Assembly: GCA_030746435.1 (NCBI GenBank)
Contig: JASLMV010000003.1
Location: 1-64,000, forward strand
Origin: Gammaproteobacteria bacterium
GTDB taxonomy: Bacteria > Pseudomonadota > Gammaproteobacteria > Steroidobacterales > GCA-2729495
Reading direction: 5' to 3'
DNA: 64,000 nucleotides
Part shown: in pieces, positions 1 to 10,072 of the stretch
Layout of the letters: every line of letters begins with the position of its first letter
Position numbering within the stretch: position 1 is the first letter of the stretch
Notes under the pieces: generated by a model
The model's input: only the letters and a program-made list of their open reading frames with translations
What the model was told of the DNA's origin: nothing
Databases searched by the model: none
Made by a program: the position numbers and the translations under genes

Positions 1-267
1 CCCGAAATCGCGAGGGCCTACGACTCGCTCAAGGCAGAAGTAGAAAACCGCATCGAAGTAACGCTAACTGCGGCCAACCCGGTGGATGACACGCAGCAGG
101 CCAGGATCGTCGAAGCACTGAAGAAGCGTTTCGGTCGCGATGTCAGCCTGACTTTTGAGTTGGACGAAAAGTTAATCGGTGGTGCCAGGTTGCGTGCCGA
201 TGATTTGGTAATAGACGGATCGGTGAGTACCGGTCTGGAAAAACTCGCCACTACGTTGGCAAATTAA
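1..267 (+). CDS. atpH: ATP synthase F1 subunit delta (partial, C-terminal 88 residues)
   Basis: The open frame enters from the left edge and ends at TAA 265-267. It encodes the C-terminal part of the delta (OSCP) subunit, which links the F1 head to the peripheral stalk of the ATP synthase at the inner membrane. The end of the protein (LIGGARLRADDLVIDGSV, then LEKLATTLAN) matches the usual C-terminal signature of this family. The gene is followed after 54 bp by atpA in the standard atp order, which makes the call secure. The N-terminal half lies outside the window. Confidence 0.95.
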   Translation, partial: PEIARAYDSLKAEVENRIEVTLTAANPVDDTQQARIVEALKKRFGRDVSLTFELDEKLIGGARLRADDLVIDGSVSTGLEKLATTLAN

Positions 268-321
268 ATATATCGCCGTCGGGCGAATAACGTTTCGCAT
301 TAGGGCGAAAAGGAACAAGAA

Positions 322-1863
322 ATGGCAATTAAAGCTTCTGAAATCAGCGAACTGATTAAAGAGCGTATCAGTAACTTCGAAAGCGCTGCCGAAGCCCGCG
401 ACGTGGGCACCATCATTGCTGTGACGGATGGCATCACGCGTATTCACGGCCTGGGTTCGGCCCAGTACGGTGAGATGCTGGAGTTTCCGGGTGATACTTA
501 TGGCCTCGCACTGAACCTAGAGCAGGATTCAGTCGGCGCGGTGGTGCTGGGTGAATACAAGCATATCTCCGAGGGCGACACGGTTAAAACGACCGGCCGC
601 ATTCTCGAGGTGCCGACCGGAGAAGCGCTGCTCGGCAGAGTGGTTGACTCGCTCGGCCAGCCGATCGACGGTAAGGGTCCGATTAATGCAGAGTCTTCGT
701 CACCGATCGAAAAAGTTGCACCCGGCGTTATCGAGCGTAAGTCTGTTGATCAGCCGGTGCAGACCGGACTGAAGTCCATTGACTCGATGGTGCCGATTGG
801 CCGCGGTCAGCGCGAACTGATTATTGGTGACCGTCAGACCGGTAAAACGGCTGTTGCGGTCGATACGATCATCAACCAGGTCGGTACGGGCATTAAATGT
901 ATCTACGTAGCCGTTGGCCAAAAGAACTCGACGATTGCCAACGTGGTACGCAAGCTCGAAGAGCACGGCGCGATGGAACACACTATTGTCGTCGCCGCTG
1001 CCGCTGCGGAATCTGCAGCTATGCAGTACATCGCTCCGTACTCGGGTTGTTCCATGGGCGAGTATTTCCGCGACAAGGGCGAAGATGCACTCATTATTTA
1101 TGACGATCTCACCAAGCAGGCCTGGGCCTATCGCCAGGTATCGCTGCTGCTGCGCCGTCCGCCGGGCCGTGAAGCGTATCCGGGTGATGTTTTTTACCTG
1201 CATTCACGCCTGCTCGAGCGGTCTTCGAGAATTAACGAAGCCGAGGTGGAGCGCATTACGAACGGTGCCGTCAAAGGCAAAACCGGTTCGCTGACAGCGT
1301 TGCCGATTATCGAAACCCAGGCGGGTGACGTGTCGGCCTTTGTGCCCACTAACGTGATCTCGATTACCGACGGACAGATCTTCCTCGAGACTGACCTGTT
1401 CAATGCCGGTATCCGCCCGGCCATCAACGCCGGCCTGTCGGTGTCGCGCGTGGGTGGTGCCGCACAGACCAAGATCATCAAGAAGCTCGGCGGCGGCGTG
1501 CGTCTCGCACTTGCGCAGTACCGCGAGCTTGCGGCATTCGCACAGTTCGCATCGGATCTCGACGAAGCTACCCGCAAACAGCTGGAACGCGGCCAGCGCG
1601 TGACCGAGCTGATGAAACAGAACCAGTACTCGCCACTGTCGGTTGCCGAGATGGGTTTCTCACTGCTTGCCGCAAACGAGGGGTACCTTGATGACGTCGA
1701 TGCCAACAAGATCGTCGAGTTTGAAGCGGCGATGCATGCTTACTTGCGTGAAAATTATGCGGAGCAGCTCGACCAGATCAATGAGAGTGCGGATTACAAC
1801 GATGAAATCGAAGCAGCAATGAAAAAGTCTATTGAAGACTTTAAGAAGAATGGGGCCTATTAG
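322..1863 (+). CDS. atpA: ATP synthase F1 subunit alpha
   Basis: This 513-residue protein has the normal length for the alpha subunit of the F1 catalytic head. It carries the non-catalytic nucleotide site and alternates with beta subunits in the hexamer. Visible marks are the N-terminal helix, the P-loop [13 protein letters not shown] near residue 170, and the block [20 protein letters not shown]. The ATG at 322 is preceded by an AGGAAC ribosome-binding sequence. It sits between atpH and atpG in the canonical operon. No anomalies were seen. Confidence 0.99.
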   Translation: MAIKASEISELIKERISNFESAAEARDVGTIIAVTDGITRIHGLGSAQYGEMLEFPGDTYGLALNLEQDSVGAVVLGEYKHISEGDTVKTTGRILEVPTGEALLGRVVDSLGQPIDGKGPINAESSSPIEKVAPGVIERKSVDQPVQTGLKSIDSMVPIGRGQRELIIGDRQTGKTAVAVDTIINQVGTGIKCIYVAVGQKNSTIANVVRKLEEHGAMEHTIVVAAAAAESAAMQYIAPYSGCSMGEYFRDKGEDALIIYDDLTKQAWAYRQVSLLLRRPPGREAYPGDVFYLHSRLLERSSRINEAEVERITNGAVKGKTGSLTALPIIETQAGDVSAFVPTNVISITDGQIFLETDLFNAGIRPAINAGLSVSRVGGAAQTKIIKKLGGGVRLALAQYRELAAFAQFASDLDEATRKQLERGQRVTELMKQNQYSPLSVAEMGFSLLAANEGYLDDVDANKIVEFEAAMHAYLRENYAEQLDQINESADYNDEIEAAMKKSIEDFKKNGAY

Positions 1864-1903
1864 GAATTGATCTGCCGTTGATATCGAGAATAGATCTCTA
1901 TAA

Positions 1904-2782
1904 ATGTCTAACTTAAAAGAAATCCGTACCAAGATCGGCAGCGTAAAAAATACGCAGAAGATCACGGCAGCAATGGAAATGGTCGCGGCGAGTAAATTGC
2001 GCCGCACCCAGGACCGCATGCGGCAGACGCGGCCTTTCGCCGACAAGATCCGCACGGCTATTGGCCATCTTTACAAGGCGAACCCGGAGTACAAGCACCC
2101 TTACCTCGTTGAGCGCGACATCAAGCGTGTTGGCTACATAGTGATCACGACCGATCGTGGCTTGTGTGGTGGCCTGAATGTCAATGAATTCCGCATGCTG
2201 CTGAATGAACTGAGGGAGTGGAAGAGCAAAGGTGTAGAAGCCGATCTGTGCCTGCTTGGCTCGAAGGGCGTGCAGTTCTTCCGCAGCCTGGACGTAAACG
2301 TAGTCGGTGCCACATCGAATATCGGCGAGAACCCGTCGATGTCGGATCTTATCGCTTCGATCACAATGATGCTCGAGGCATTTGAAACTGGCGGCGAAGA
2401 AGGCGGTATAGACAGCCTGTTCCTGGTGCACAACCGTTTCGATTCGACCATGAGTCAAAAGCCGCAGTCGGTGACCCTGATTCCCGTCGAAGCACCCGAC
2501 GCAGAAGAGCTGCCGCAGCACTGGGATTACATCTACGAGCCCGAAGCGACTGAACTGCTGACCAGCGTGTTGCAAAGATATATAGAGTCGCAGGTTTATC
2601 GTGGCACCGTCGAGAACGTGGCCTGCGAAATGGCTGCAAAAATGGTTGCAATGAAAAGTGCAACCGATAACGCAGGCAAGCTGATAGACAACCTGCAGCT
2701 CGACTACAACAAGGCTCGGCAGGCGGCTATTACACAGGAAATTTCTGAAATCGTGGGCGGTGCTGCTGCGGTTTCAGAATAA
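1904..2782 (+). CDS. atpG: ATP synthase F1 subunit gamma
   Basis: The 292-residue product is the central rotor shaft of F1. It begins with the conserved coiled-coil helix ([18 protein letters not shown], then [13 protein letters not shown]). It contains the [11 protein letters not shown] block and ends with the matching C-terminal helix ([39 protein letters not shown]). These are family hallmarks. It follows atpA after 40 bp. The gap to atpD is long (272 bp) and full of repeats, which is unusual inside an atp operon. Confidence 0.99.
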   Translation: MSNLKEIRTKIGSVKNTQKITAAMEMVAASKLRRTQDRMRQTRPFADKIRTAIGHLYKANPEYKHPYLVERDIKRVGYIVITTDRGLCGGLNVNEFRMLLNELREWKSKGVEADLCLLGSKGVQFFRSLDVNVVGATSNIGENPSMSDLIASITMMLEAFETGGEEGGIDSLFLVHNRFDSTMSQKPQSVTLIPVEAPDAEELPQHWDYIYEPEATELLTSVLQRYIESQVYRGTVENVACEMAAKMVAMKSATDNAGKLIDNLQLDYNKARQAAITQEISEIVGGAAAVSE

Positions 2783-2800
2783 GACATTGGCCGGTCTTGG

Positions 2801-2842
2801 ACCGCGTTGCAGCTCTTCGAGCTGAACAGCTGCGACAGGTAA
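2801..2842 (+). repeat. 42-bp atp-operon intergenic repeat, copy 1
   Basis: This 42-bp sequence lies just after atpG and recurs after atpD at 4446-4487 with 38 of 42 bases identical. Its core is a perfect 6-bp hairpin, CAGCTC-TTC-GAGCTG (2810-2824). The stem is identical in both copies and the loop differs by one base. It could be an RNA hairpin that limits decay or adjusts expression between atp cistrons. No U-run follows, so it is not an obvious terminator. Confidence 0.8.
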
Positions 2843-2970
2843 AAGATCAGAGAAAATTTGTAGGAGCGGCTTTGCTGGGCAGGATGCCCGAATGTCGTGG
2901 CGGCCAGGGATGGCCGAGAGCGACCAGCCGCGACAGGTTAAAGATTATTAAAAATTGTGGGAGCGGCTTT
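2830..2970 (+). repeat. Degenerate direct repeat of about 44 bp (copies 2830-2873 and 2928-2970)
   Basis: Two related blocks each run from a YGCGACAGGT motif, through an A-rich stretch, to the REP-like head GTRGGAGCGGCTTT. The second copy is more intact and continues into the palindromic element at 2957-3004. The arrangement looks like duplication of a REP-type unit together with its left flank. Confidence 0.7.
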
Positions 2971-3004
2971 AGCCGCGAAGCTTCGGGCCTAAAGGCCCTC
3001 CCAC
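2957..3004 (+). repeat. REP-like palindromic element between atpG and atpD
   Basis: The 48-bp unit has perfect GTGGGAG / CTCCCAC ends. Inside are two small palindromes, GCGGCTTTAGCCGC and GGGCCTAAAGGCCC. The GTGGGAGCGGCTTTAGCCGCG form is typical of repetitive extragenic palindromes in pseudomonads and other gammaproteobacteria, which REP-associated tyrosine transposases are thought to mobilise. No such transposase is in the window. Lying inside the atp mRNA, it would form a strong hairpin. Confidence 0.8.
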
Positions 3005-3042
3005 AGGAATTTGAAATTTGATCGATATTGGATCGATCGTAG

Positions 3043-4431
<1,389 letters not shown>

Positions 4432-4445
4432 TGGCAGTAATTCGT

Positions 4446-4487
4446 ACCGCGTTGCAGCTCTTTGAGCTGAACAGCTACGTAAGGTAA
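4446..4487 (+). repeat. 42-bp atp-operon intergenic repeat, copy 2
   Basis: This is the second copy of the repeat at 2801-2842, here between atpD and atpC. The hairpin CAGCTC-TTT-GAGCTG (4455-4469) has the same stem and a one-base loop change. Copies on both sides of atpD suggest a unit that duplicated within the operon or was inserted twice. Confidence 0.8.
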
Positions 4488-4499
4488 GGGATTCAATAA

Positions 4500-4916
4500 A
4501 TGGCAACTTTGCACGTCGACATCGTTAGCGCAGAGGGAGAAATTTTCTCCGGTGAAGCAGCCATGGTGTTTGCACCGGCGAGCCAGGGCGACGTGGGTAT
4601 CGCGCCCCGGCACGCACCGTTGCTGACCAAGCTACGTCCCGGCGACCTGCGCGTGCAGACGCCGGAAGGCGAAGAGAAATTCTTTTATGTCACGGGCGGC
4701 ATACTCGAGGTGCAGCCTCATATTGTTACGGTGATGGCCGACACGGCCATGCGTGGCGACGAGCTCGATGAGGAGATGGCCCGGGTGGCCAAAGAAGCTG
4801 CCGAGCAGCAACTGGCCAGCGCCTCGAAGCAGGACATCGAGCACGCGCAGCAACAGCTCGTAGAAGCCGCCGCACGTTACCGGGCCGCGCAGAAGCTCAG
4901 GGGCCGCAAGGGTTAA
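4500..4916 (+). CDS. atpC: ATP synthase F1 subunit epsilon
   Basis: The 138-residue protein is the epsilon subunit of the central stalk, which couples gamma to the c-ring and can inhibit ATP hydrolysis. The N-terminal beta-sandwich (LHVDIVSAEGEIFSGEA, then GDVGIAPRHAPLLTKLRPG) and the C-terminal helical hairpin ending in RAAQKLRGRKG are characteristic. It closes the atp gene set; glmU follows after 118 bp. Confidence 0.98.
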   Translation: MATLHVDIVSAEGEIFSGEAAMVFAPASQGDVGIAPRHAPLLTKLRPGDLRVQTPEGEEKFFYVTGGILEVQPHIVTVMADTAMRGDELDEEMARVAKEAAEQQLASASKQDIEHAQQQLVEAAARYRAAQKLRGRKG

Positions 4917-5034
4917 AGCCGGATCTGAGCCACTTTTTCAACTATGAGACCTGCGTGTTCGAATACACGCTAATTCGGTTATAAACTGTCGGGCTTTCGG
5001 AATGCACTGACAGACGGGAGATAAAACCCAGGCC

Positions 5035-6393
5035 GTGGACATCAGCGTCGTCATACTCGCAGCGGGGCAAGGCACCCGCATGAGGTCAGCTCTGCCGAAG
5101 GTGCTTCAGCCACTGGCAGGCCGTCCGCTGCTGGAACACGTGATCAGCACAGCGGAAACACTCAAACCTCGCCAGGTCTGCGTGGTTTACGGTCACGGCG
5201 CCGAACAGGTGCTTGAGCACTTCTCTGATCGTGATGTGCAGTGGGCGTTGCAGGAGCCGCAACTTGGTACCGGTCATGCGGTCCAGCAGGCGATGCAGCA
5301 CCTCAGGGAAGACGAAACCGTACTTATTATTTATGGCGACGTGCCTCTCGTCCTGCCCGCTACGATCGAAAGCCTCGCAAAAGCCGCAAGTGACGGACCC
5401 GCTATCCTGACAGTTATCGAAACCGATCCGACCGGTTACGGCCGTATCGTTCGCGACCCGGCCGGTGCGGTGAGTGCGATCGTCGAAGAAAAGGACGCGA
5501 CCGACGACCAGCGCCGCATCAGTGAGGTCAACACGGGGTTGTTAGCCTGCCCGGTGAATCAGTTAGGCCCGTTGCTGGATGCACTGAAAGCGGATAATGC
5601 CCAGGGCGAGTACTACCTTACCGATATCGTTGCCGCCGCGGTGGCAGATGGAGTCAGCGTCGCGGCAGTCATGGTTGACTCACCCACCGAAGTTATGGGT
5701 ATTAATGACAAGTTGCAGCTTGCGGATGCGGAGCGCGCCTATCGCGAGCGAGTTGCGGCTAGTCTCATGACAGATGGCGTCACAATAGTTGACCCTGCCC
5801 GTATCGATGTGCGCGGGACACTGAATTGTGGCAGCGACGTGATTATCGATGTGAATGCCGTTTTCGAAGGTGAGGTAGAACTTGGTGACAACGTAAGCAT
5901 TGGGCCAAACTGCGTCGTAAAGAATTCCCGGATTGCATCGGGGACCACCCTGAATGCGAACTGTGTGCTTGAAGATGCGGTAGTCGGCAAGGATTGTGAT
6001 ATCGGTCCTTTCGGCCGCCTGCGTCCAGGGGCTGAAATGAAACAAGGCTCACGGGTCGGCAATTTCGTCGAAGTTAAACAGACCATACTGGGGGTTGGCA
6101 GCAAGGCCAATCACCTGACCTACCTCGGCGATGCAGTGATTGGCGACGGGGTTAACGTCGGTTGCGGCACCATTACCTGTAATTACGATGGGGCAAACAA
6201 GCATCAAACCGTCATTGGCGACAACGCGTTTATCGGTTCCGGCGTTGAACTGGTTGCGCCCGTGAATATTGGAGCCGGGGCCACGATCGGCGCCGGGTCG
6301 ACGGTCAGTAAAGATGCGCCCGCAGGGGAATTGACCCTGGAACGCGCCAAACAGGCCACAGTCAAGGGCTGGAAACGTCCAGCAAAACAATAG
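5035..6393 (+). CDS. glmU: Bifunctional UDP-N-acetylglucosamine pyrophosphorylase / glucosamine-1-phosphate N-acetyltransferase
   Basis: GlmU makes UDP-GlcNAc, the precursor of peptidoglycan and LPS, in two cytoplasmic steps: acetylation of GlcN-1-P, then uridylyl transfer. The N-terminal half shows the nucleotidyltransferase motif LAAGQGTRMRSALPKVL and YGDVPLV. The C-terminal half is a left-handed beta-helix acetyltransferase with hexapeptide repeats and the CNYDGANKHQT region. At 452 residues it has the normal length. The start is GTG at 5035 with GGGAG about 15 nt upstream; no ATG fits better. It follows atpC and precedes glmS, as in many gammaproteobacteria. Confidence 0.98.
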   Translation: MDISVVILAAGQGTRMRSALPKVLQPLAGRPLLEHVISTAETLKPRQVCVVYGHGAEQVLEHFSDRDVQWALQEPQLGTGHAVQQAMQHLREDETVLIIYGDVPLVLPATIESLAKAASDGPAILTVIETDPTGYGRIVRDPAGAVSAIVEEKDATDDQRRISEVNTGLLACPVNQLGPLLDALKADNAQGEYYLTDIVAAAVADGVSVAAVMVDSPTEVMGINDKLQLADAERAYRERVAASLMTDGVTIVDPARIDVRGTLNCGSDVIIDVNAVFEGEVELGDNVSIGPNCVVKNSRIASGTTLNANCVLEDAVVGKDCDIGPFGRLRPGAEMKQGSRVGNFVEVKQTILGVGSKANHLTYLGDAVIGDGVNVGCGTITCNYDGANKHQTVIGDNAFIGSGVELVAPVNIGAGATIGAGSTVSKDAPAGELTLERAKQATVKGWKRPAKQ

Positions 6394-6506
6394 TTAGGCT
6401 GGAATAGTCCGTCTTGCAGCGGACCGCTTAGAGCGCTGCCGCTGAAGAATAGTTAGGTAGGAATAGCCCGTCTTACAGCGGACAACGCGGTGCGTCGCCG
6501 CTGAAG
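6389..6506 (+). repeat. Tandem pair of 59-bp repeats downstream of glmU
   Basis: Two exact-length 59-bp units (6389-6447 and 6448-6506) lie head to tail. Each starts AATAGTTAGG, and the first includes the glmU stop codon. Each contains the arms CAGCGG and CCGCTG that can form a stem-loop. The units are clearly related but their loop regions differ, so the duplication is not recent or the loops diverge quickly. They lie between glmU and glmS, where they would form two consecutive hairpins in a shared transcript. Confidence 0.85.
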
Positions 6507-6634
6507 AACTCCGGCAGCAAGTATGCTGTCGGATGAAACCAAGCGTAATGGGACTTTAGTCGCAGTGTGGCAATATTGGCGTGGCTAAAATACCCGCTTT
6601 GGCACTAACATATTGAACGGCAACTGGAAAAATT

Positions 6635-8467
6635 ATGTGCGGCATCGTAGGAGCAACAGCAGAGCGTAATGTCGTCCCCATCCTGATGGAGGGGCTGCGT
6701 CGGCTCGAGTACCGCGGTTACGATTCCGCGGGCATTGCCGTGCGCCATGATGACGGTGTGATGCGCCGGCGGGCGCTTGGCAAGGTTGCAGAACTGCAGG
6801 GCACGCTTGACACGGAACCCATGGACGGCCGCACCGGCATCGCACACACGCGCTGGGCAACACACGGCATACCAAGCGAAAATAATGCCCATCCACATAT
6901 TTCCGGCCCCGATATTGCAATCGTGCACAACGGTATTATCGAAAACCATGAAGCACTCCGGAAGGATTTGCTGGCAAATGGTTATGAGTTCAGCTCTGAA
7001 ACAGACACCGAAGTCATCGCACACCGCATACATCACCATCTGCAGTCGACAAATATCCTTGAAGCTGCGGTAAAGAAAACCGTTGATGAACTCGAAGGTG
7101 CCTATGCACTTGTCGTGATGAGTAAAAATGATCCCGGGAAATTGGTACTTGCCCGCGAGGGATGTCCGGTTGTCATCGGCGTCGGTATCGGTGAAAACTT
7201 TGTTGCATCGGATGTTGCGGCATTGCTACCGGTAACACGTAAATTCATGTTCCTGGAAGAGGGTGATATTGCGGTTGTGACCCGTGACGGTATCAGTGTC
7301 ACCGATGCAGCCGGCACGCCAGTTGATCGTCCTGTCAGCGAAAGCGAACTGTCAGCCGATGCGGTTGAACGCGGGCGCTTCAGGCATTACATGCTGAAAG
7401 AAATTTACGAGCAGTCGCGCGCGGTGGCCGAAACGCTGGCTGAACGCATAGCTGACGGCAAGGTACTCGATGGTGCGTTGGGGCCGACTGCAGGTGGAAT
7501 ACTCGATAAGACCGAAGCCGTGCATATCGTGGCCTGTGGTACCAGCTATCACGCAGGTCTCATCGCGCGATACTGGATCGAAGAATATTGCGGCATTCCC
7601 TGCACGGTAGAGATCGCGAGCGAATACCGCTATCGCAACCTGGTTGTGCCGGACAACGGCCTGTTTATTACGATTTCACAAAGCGGCGAAACGGCCGACA
7701 CACTTGCGGCGCTACGCAAAGCGAAAGAAAGCGGTTACCTGGCCACGCTGGCTATCTGTAATGTGCCTGAAAGTTCACTGGTACGTGAATCGGAGCTGGT
7801 GCTGATGACGCGAGCCGGGCCGGAGATCGGGGTCGCATCGACCAAAGCATTCACAACTCAGCTTGCGGCATTCGCACTCGTAACGCTTTCACTGGCGCGT
7901 CGCCGTGGCATGGTGGCGGAACAGGAACGCGCACTTACGACCCAGTTGCTGGAATTACCCGGCCTGATCGAGCAGGTGCTCGGGCTCGATGAGCAGATCG
8001 AAAGGATGTCCGGGCATTTTGCCGAAAAGCATCACGCCCTGTTCCTCGGCCGCGGCGCACAAAATGCGGTTGCCATGGAAGGCGCACTTAAACTGAAAGA
8101 AATTTCCTACATCCATGCCGAAGCGTATCCGGCGGGAGAACTCAAACATGGCCCGCTGGCACTCGTCGATGAAGACATGCCGGTGGTCACTATTGCACCG
8201 AACGATGATTTGTTGGAAAAACTGAAATCCAATCTGCAGGAAGTCCGGGCGCGTGGCGGAGAATTATTCGTGTTCGCTGACCCGAACGTGCACTTTGACG
8301 ACGGCGACGGTGTACACCTGATGCGTATGCCCACCCACATCGAGGATTTCCAGGCACCGATCCTGTACACCATACCCCTGCAGTTACTGTCCTATCACGT
8401 TGCGGTACTGAAGGGCACCGACGTTGATCAGCCCCGCAACCTGGCCAAGTCGGTGACTGTCGAGTAG
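6635..8467 (+). CDS. glmS: Glutamine-fructose-6-phosphate aminotransferase (isomerizing)
   Basis: GlmS converts fructose-6-P and glutamine to glucosamine-6-P, the first step of the hexosamine pathway. The class II glutamine amidotransferase domain starts MCGIVGAT with catalytic Cys2 and has the TRWATHG motif. Two SIS sugar-isomerase domains follow ([18 protein letters not shown]) and the C-terminus ends [13 protein letters not shown], which is diagnostic. At 610 residues it is full length. It lies 241 bp after glmU, beyond the 59-bp tandem repeat. No glmS ribozyme is expected in this lineage and none was seen. Confidence 0.98.
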   Translation: MCGIVGATAERNVVPILMEGLRRLEYRGYDSAGIAVRHDDGVMRRRALGKVAELQGTLDTEPMDGRTGIAHTRWATHGIPSENNAHPHISGPDIAIVHNGIIENHEALRKDLLANGYEFSSETDTEVIAHRIHHHLQSTNILEAAVKKTVDELEGAYALVVMSKNDPGKLVLAREGCPVVIGVGIGENFVASDVAALLPVTRKFMFLEEGDIAVVTRDGISVTDAAGTPVDRPVSESELSADAVERGRFRHYMLKEIYEQSRAVAETLAERIADGKVLDGALGPTAGGILDKTEAVHIVACGTSYHAGLIARYWIEEYCGIPCTVEIASEYRYRNLVVPDNGLFITISQSGETADTLAALRKAKESGYLATLAICNVPESSLVRESELVLMTRAGPEIGVASTKAFTTQLAAFALVTLSLARRRGMVAEQERALTTQLLELPGLIEQVLGLDEQIERMSGHFAEKHHALFLGRGAQNAVAMEGALKLKEISYIHAEAYPAGELKHGPLALVDEDMPVVTIAPNDDLLEKLKSNLQEVRARGGELFVFADPNVHFDDGDGVHLMRMPTHIEDFQAPILYTIPLQLLSYHVAVLKGTDVDQPRNLAKSVTVE

Positions 8468-8803
8468 CCCTCGGCATAAGCGAACGCAGGGAGACGGCAG
8501 TAAGGGGCGATTACCGCGCGTTATTTCTTCTGATCGCTGCGCGGCACCCGGGTATCTCACCTGTATTGCGGTGGCAATGCCTGCCTCGCTCAACCTCAGC
8601 GGCGATTGTTTCTACCTGTTCTGAACCCCCGAGGCGACGCCGTCGCTCAATCCTTTCTGGCTGTTCATTTACTTCGTCACGCTGATATTTGTGCTGGCAG
8701 CCATTTGACAATAACCAAACTAAAATTGAGATATGCATTCGCGACAATGCGGCGCAGGGAAGGCAGACTACCTGTTCCATTTACCCAACAATAATTAATA
8801 CGG
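8468..8803. other. Non-coding interval between glmS and the small membrane protein
   Basis: No convincing gene was found in these 336 bp. A frame from ATG 8577 is broken by TGA at 8622-8624 and then reads in frame through a hydrophobic run (LNPFWLFIYFVTLIFVLAAI) to TGA 8706-8708. This may be chance or the relic of a small membrane protein. A TTGACA hexamer at 8705-8710, followed by AT-rich sequence, could be the -35 element of a promoter for the gene at 8804. Confidence 0.35.
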
Positions 8804-9229
8804 ATGCTCCTATTTGTCTTTACTTGTGTATTGCTAGCCGTTCTTCTGGGCGGTTTCGCATGGTACAAACAAAGGTCGGCACGGCTGGAACAAATTGCTG
8901 CTGCAGCTGCAGCTGGCCGTCGCAAAGACTTCAAAGCCATCGAGATAAAGTCAGGCCCGGACTGCTGTGCTGCGGTTAAAGAGCACTGCGGCAGGCGTAT
9001 TCTGCTCGAAAATTCCCCCCGCCTGCCACTCGAAGGGTGCGACCGGCTTGCCGAGTGTCAGTGCACCTATATCAACCACAATGACCGCCGCGGCCGCGAA
9101 AATCGCCGCAATCCCTACGGGTCGCTTTCACAGGGAAGTTTCGGTTTACGCGATGCCAACAAGCGCAGCGGGTTTGACCGGCGCGGCTCATCCGAGTCCG
9201 AGCTCACCGACGTCGACTTCGAAGAATAA
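8804..9229 (+). CDS. Small Cys-rich membrane-anchored protein of unknown function
   Basis: The 141-residue product has one N-terminal membrane helix (about residues 1-20) followed by an Ala-rich basic segment. The soluble part has six cysteines (54, 55, 62, 79, 85, 87) and a C-x-C-x4-H-x-DRR motif (CQCTYINHNDRR). The cysteine/histidine spacing suggests a metal-binding or redox site next to the membrane. I believe proteins with a CxCxY...H.DRR pattern occur in other gammaproteobacteria, but I cannot name the family. The C-terminus is acidic (SELTDVDFEE). It is transcribed alone, 64 bp before the next cluster. Confidence 0.75.
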   Translation: MLLFVFTCVLLAVLLGGFAWYKQRSARLEQIAAAAAAGRRKDFKAIEIKSGPDCCAAVKEHCGRRILLENSPRLPLEGCDRLAECQCTYINHNDRRGRENRRNPYGSLSQGSFGLRDANKRSGFDRRGSSESELTDVDFEE

Positions 9230-9292
9230 TTCCTGTTCAGCCGGCACCCTGCCGGGGTGCTAGAATTGCGGCGTTTCCAAAGGGGATGAGCA

Positions 9293-9688
9293 GTGGCTGA
9301 ACAACCCGTTTTCTGGCTGGGCAGCGGGCCCGGAAAAAGCAAGGACAAAACCAGTGAGGCGCCTGAAGCTGAGCGCTACGAACCAGCGTTGCGTGACGCC
9401 TGTAAAGACTGCGGTTATGAAGTCGATGACTATGTCGCAGCCCAGGGTGGTTTCGGTGGCTGGTTGGTGCATCTTGAACGCGACGGCTTGCAGTACAGGC
9501 TCTTCTGGAGCGGCAAGACGAACCGGCTGAGTTTAGAATCAGCCCATTCGGGCGGGGGCTGGAACAAAGTTGCCGCTAACGATGTCGAGGACGAAGGGCT
9601 GCCTGTTTTTGTCGAGGCGGTTAAAATCCTGCTTGGCAAATCAAACGATTCAAACAATTTAAACAGTCGGGACAAGGCAGACGGTTAG
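9293..9688 (+). CDS. Conserved hypothetical protein, 131 residues
   Basis: This is a soluble protein with no signal peptide or membrane helix. The middle reads like a compact alpha/beta domain (CGYEVDDYVAAQGGFGGWLV, then LERDGLQYRLFWSGKTNRLS). The C-terminal 20 residues are polar and probably disordered. I do not recognise the family. Translation starts at GTG 9293 (AGGGGATGAGCAGTG); the ATG at 9286 is out of frame and stops at once. It is the first gene of a compact four-gene unit ending at 11105. Confidence 0.75.
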   Translation: MAEQPVFWLGSGPGKSKDKTSEAPEAERYEPALRDACKDCGYEVDDYVAAQGGFGGWLVHLERDGLQYRLFWSGKTNRLSLESAHSGGGWNKVAANDVEDEGLPVFVEAVKILLGKSNDSNNLNSRDKADG

Positions 9689-9693
9689 CGCAA

Positions 9694-10068
9694 ATGGCAG
9701 AACCCGGGAACAGCAAAATTGTTGTGCCGGAACCTGGAACGGGTCAGCTTGGCGGTCACTTCAGTCCCGCGGCGCGCGACCGTATCGATGTCTTCCTGAA
9801 ATCCTTCGTCAGTTTCGAGCCTACACTTGCGCTTCTCTATAGTAATACCGGCGGGAGGGAGCCTGGCTCCTGGAGCATGCAGGCCGTAAGTTCGGACATT
9901 GTCGATGAGCTGGCACACCTGTATTCGGGATTCGGGACTGTGGTCTGTTATGAGCTTGACGGTATACGGGTTTTGGTCCCACAACTCGCACATATTGAAG
10001 AACTCGACAAAGGCATGCTTGAATTCAGTGGTGACAGGCTGATCGCCGGTTGCATGGAACCCGGGTAA
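9694..10068 (+). CDS. Small protein resembling a cysteine-less HesB/IscA fold
   Basis: The 124-residue protein begins 5 bp after the previous stop. Its C-terminal half (CYELDGIRVLVPQLAHIEEL, then GMLEFSGDRL) resembles the DG-(I/V)-x-(V/I)-x-D pattern and length of HesB/IscA-type iron-sulfur carrier proteins, but the three conserved cysteines are missing. Only two scattered cysteines remain. It may be a diverged member with a structural or regulatory role. The family call is by eye and tentative; the gene itself is likely real because of its tight packing. Confidence 0.6.
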   Translation: MAEPGNSKIVVPEPGTGQLGGHFSPAARDRIDVFLKSFVSFEPTLALLYSNTGGREPGSWSMQAVSSDIVDELAHLYSGFGTVVCYELDGIRVLVPQLAHIEELDKGMLEFSGDRLIAGCMEPG

Positions 10069-10072
10069 ATAC

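Noticed and set aside
6389-6506. The 59-bp tandem repeat as integron 59-base elements (attC)
   Set aside because: GTTAGGC/GTTAGGT is present but in the wrong place and orientation: no RYYYAAC box starts either unit on the same strand, so the attC structure does not form.
8577-8708. Small membrane protein with an internal TGA (possible selenoprotein or pseudogene)
   Set aside because: Only a short hydrophobic tail supports it, there is no ribosome-binding site or SECIS-like structure, and chance is the likelier explanation.
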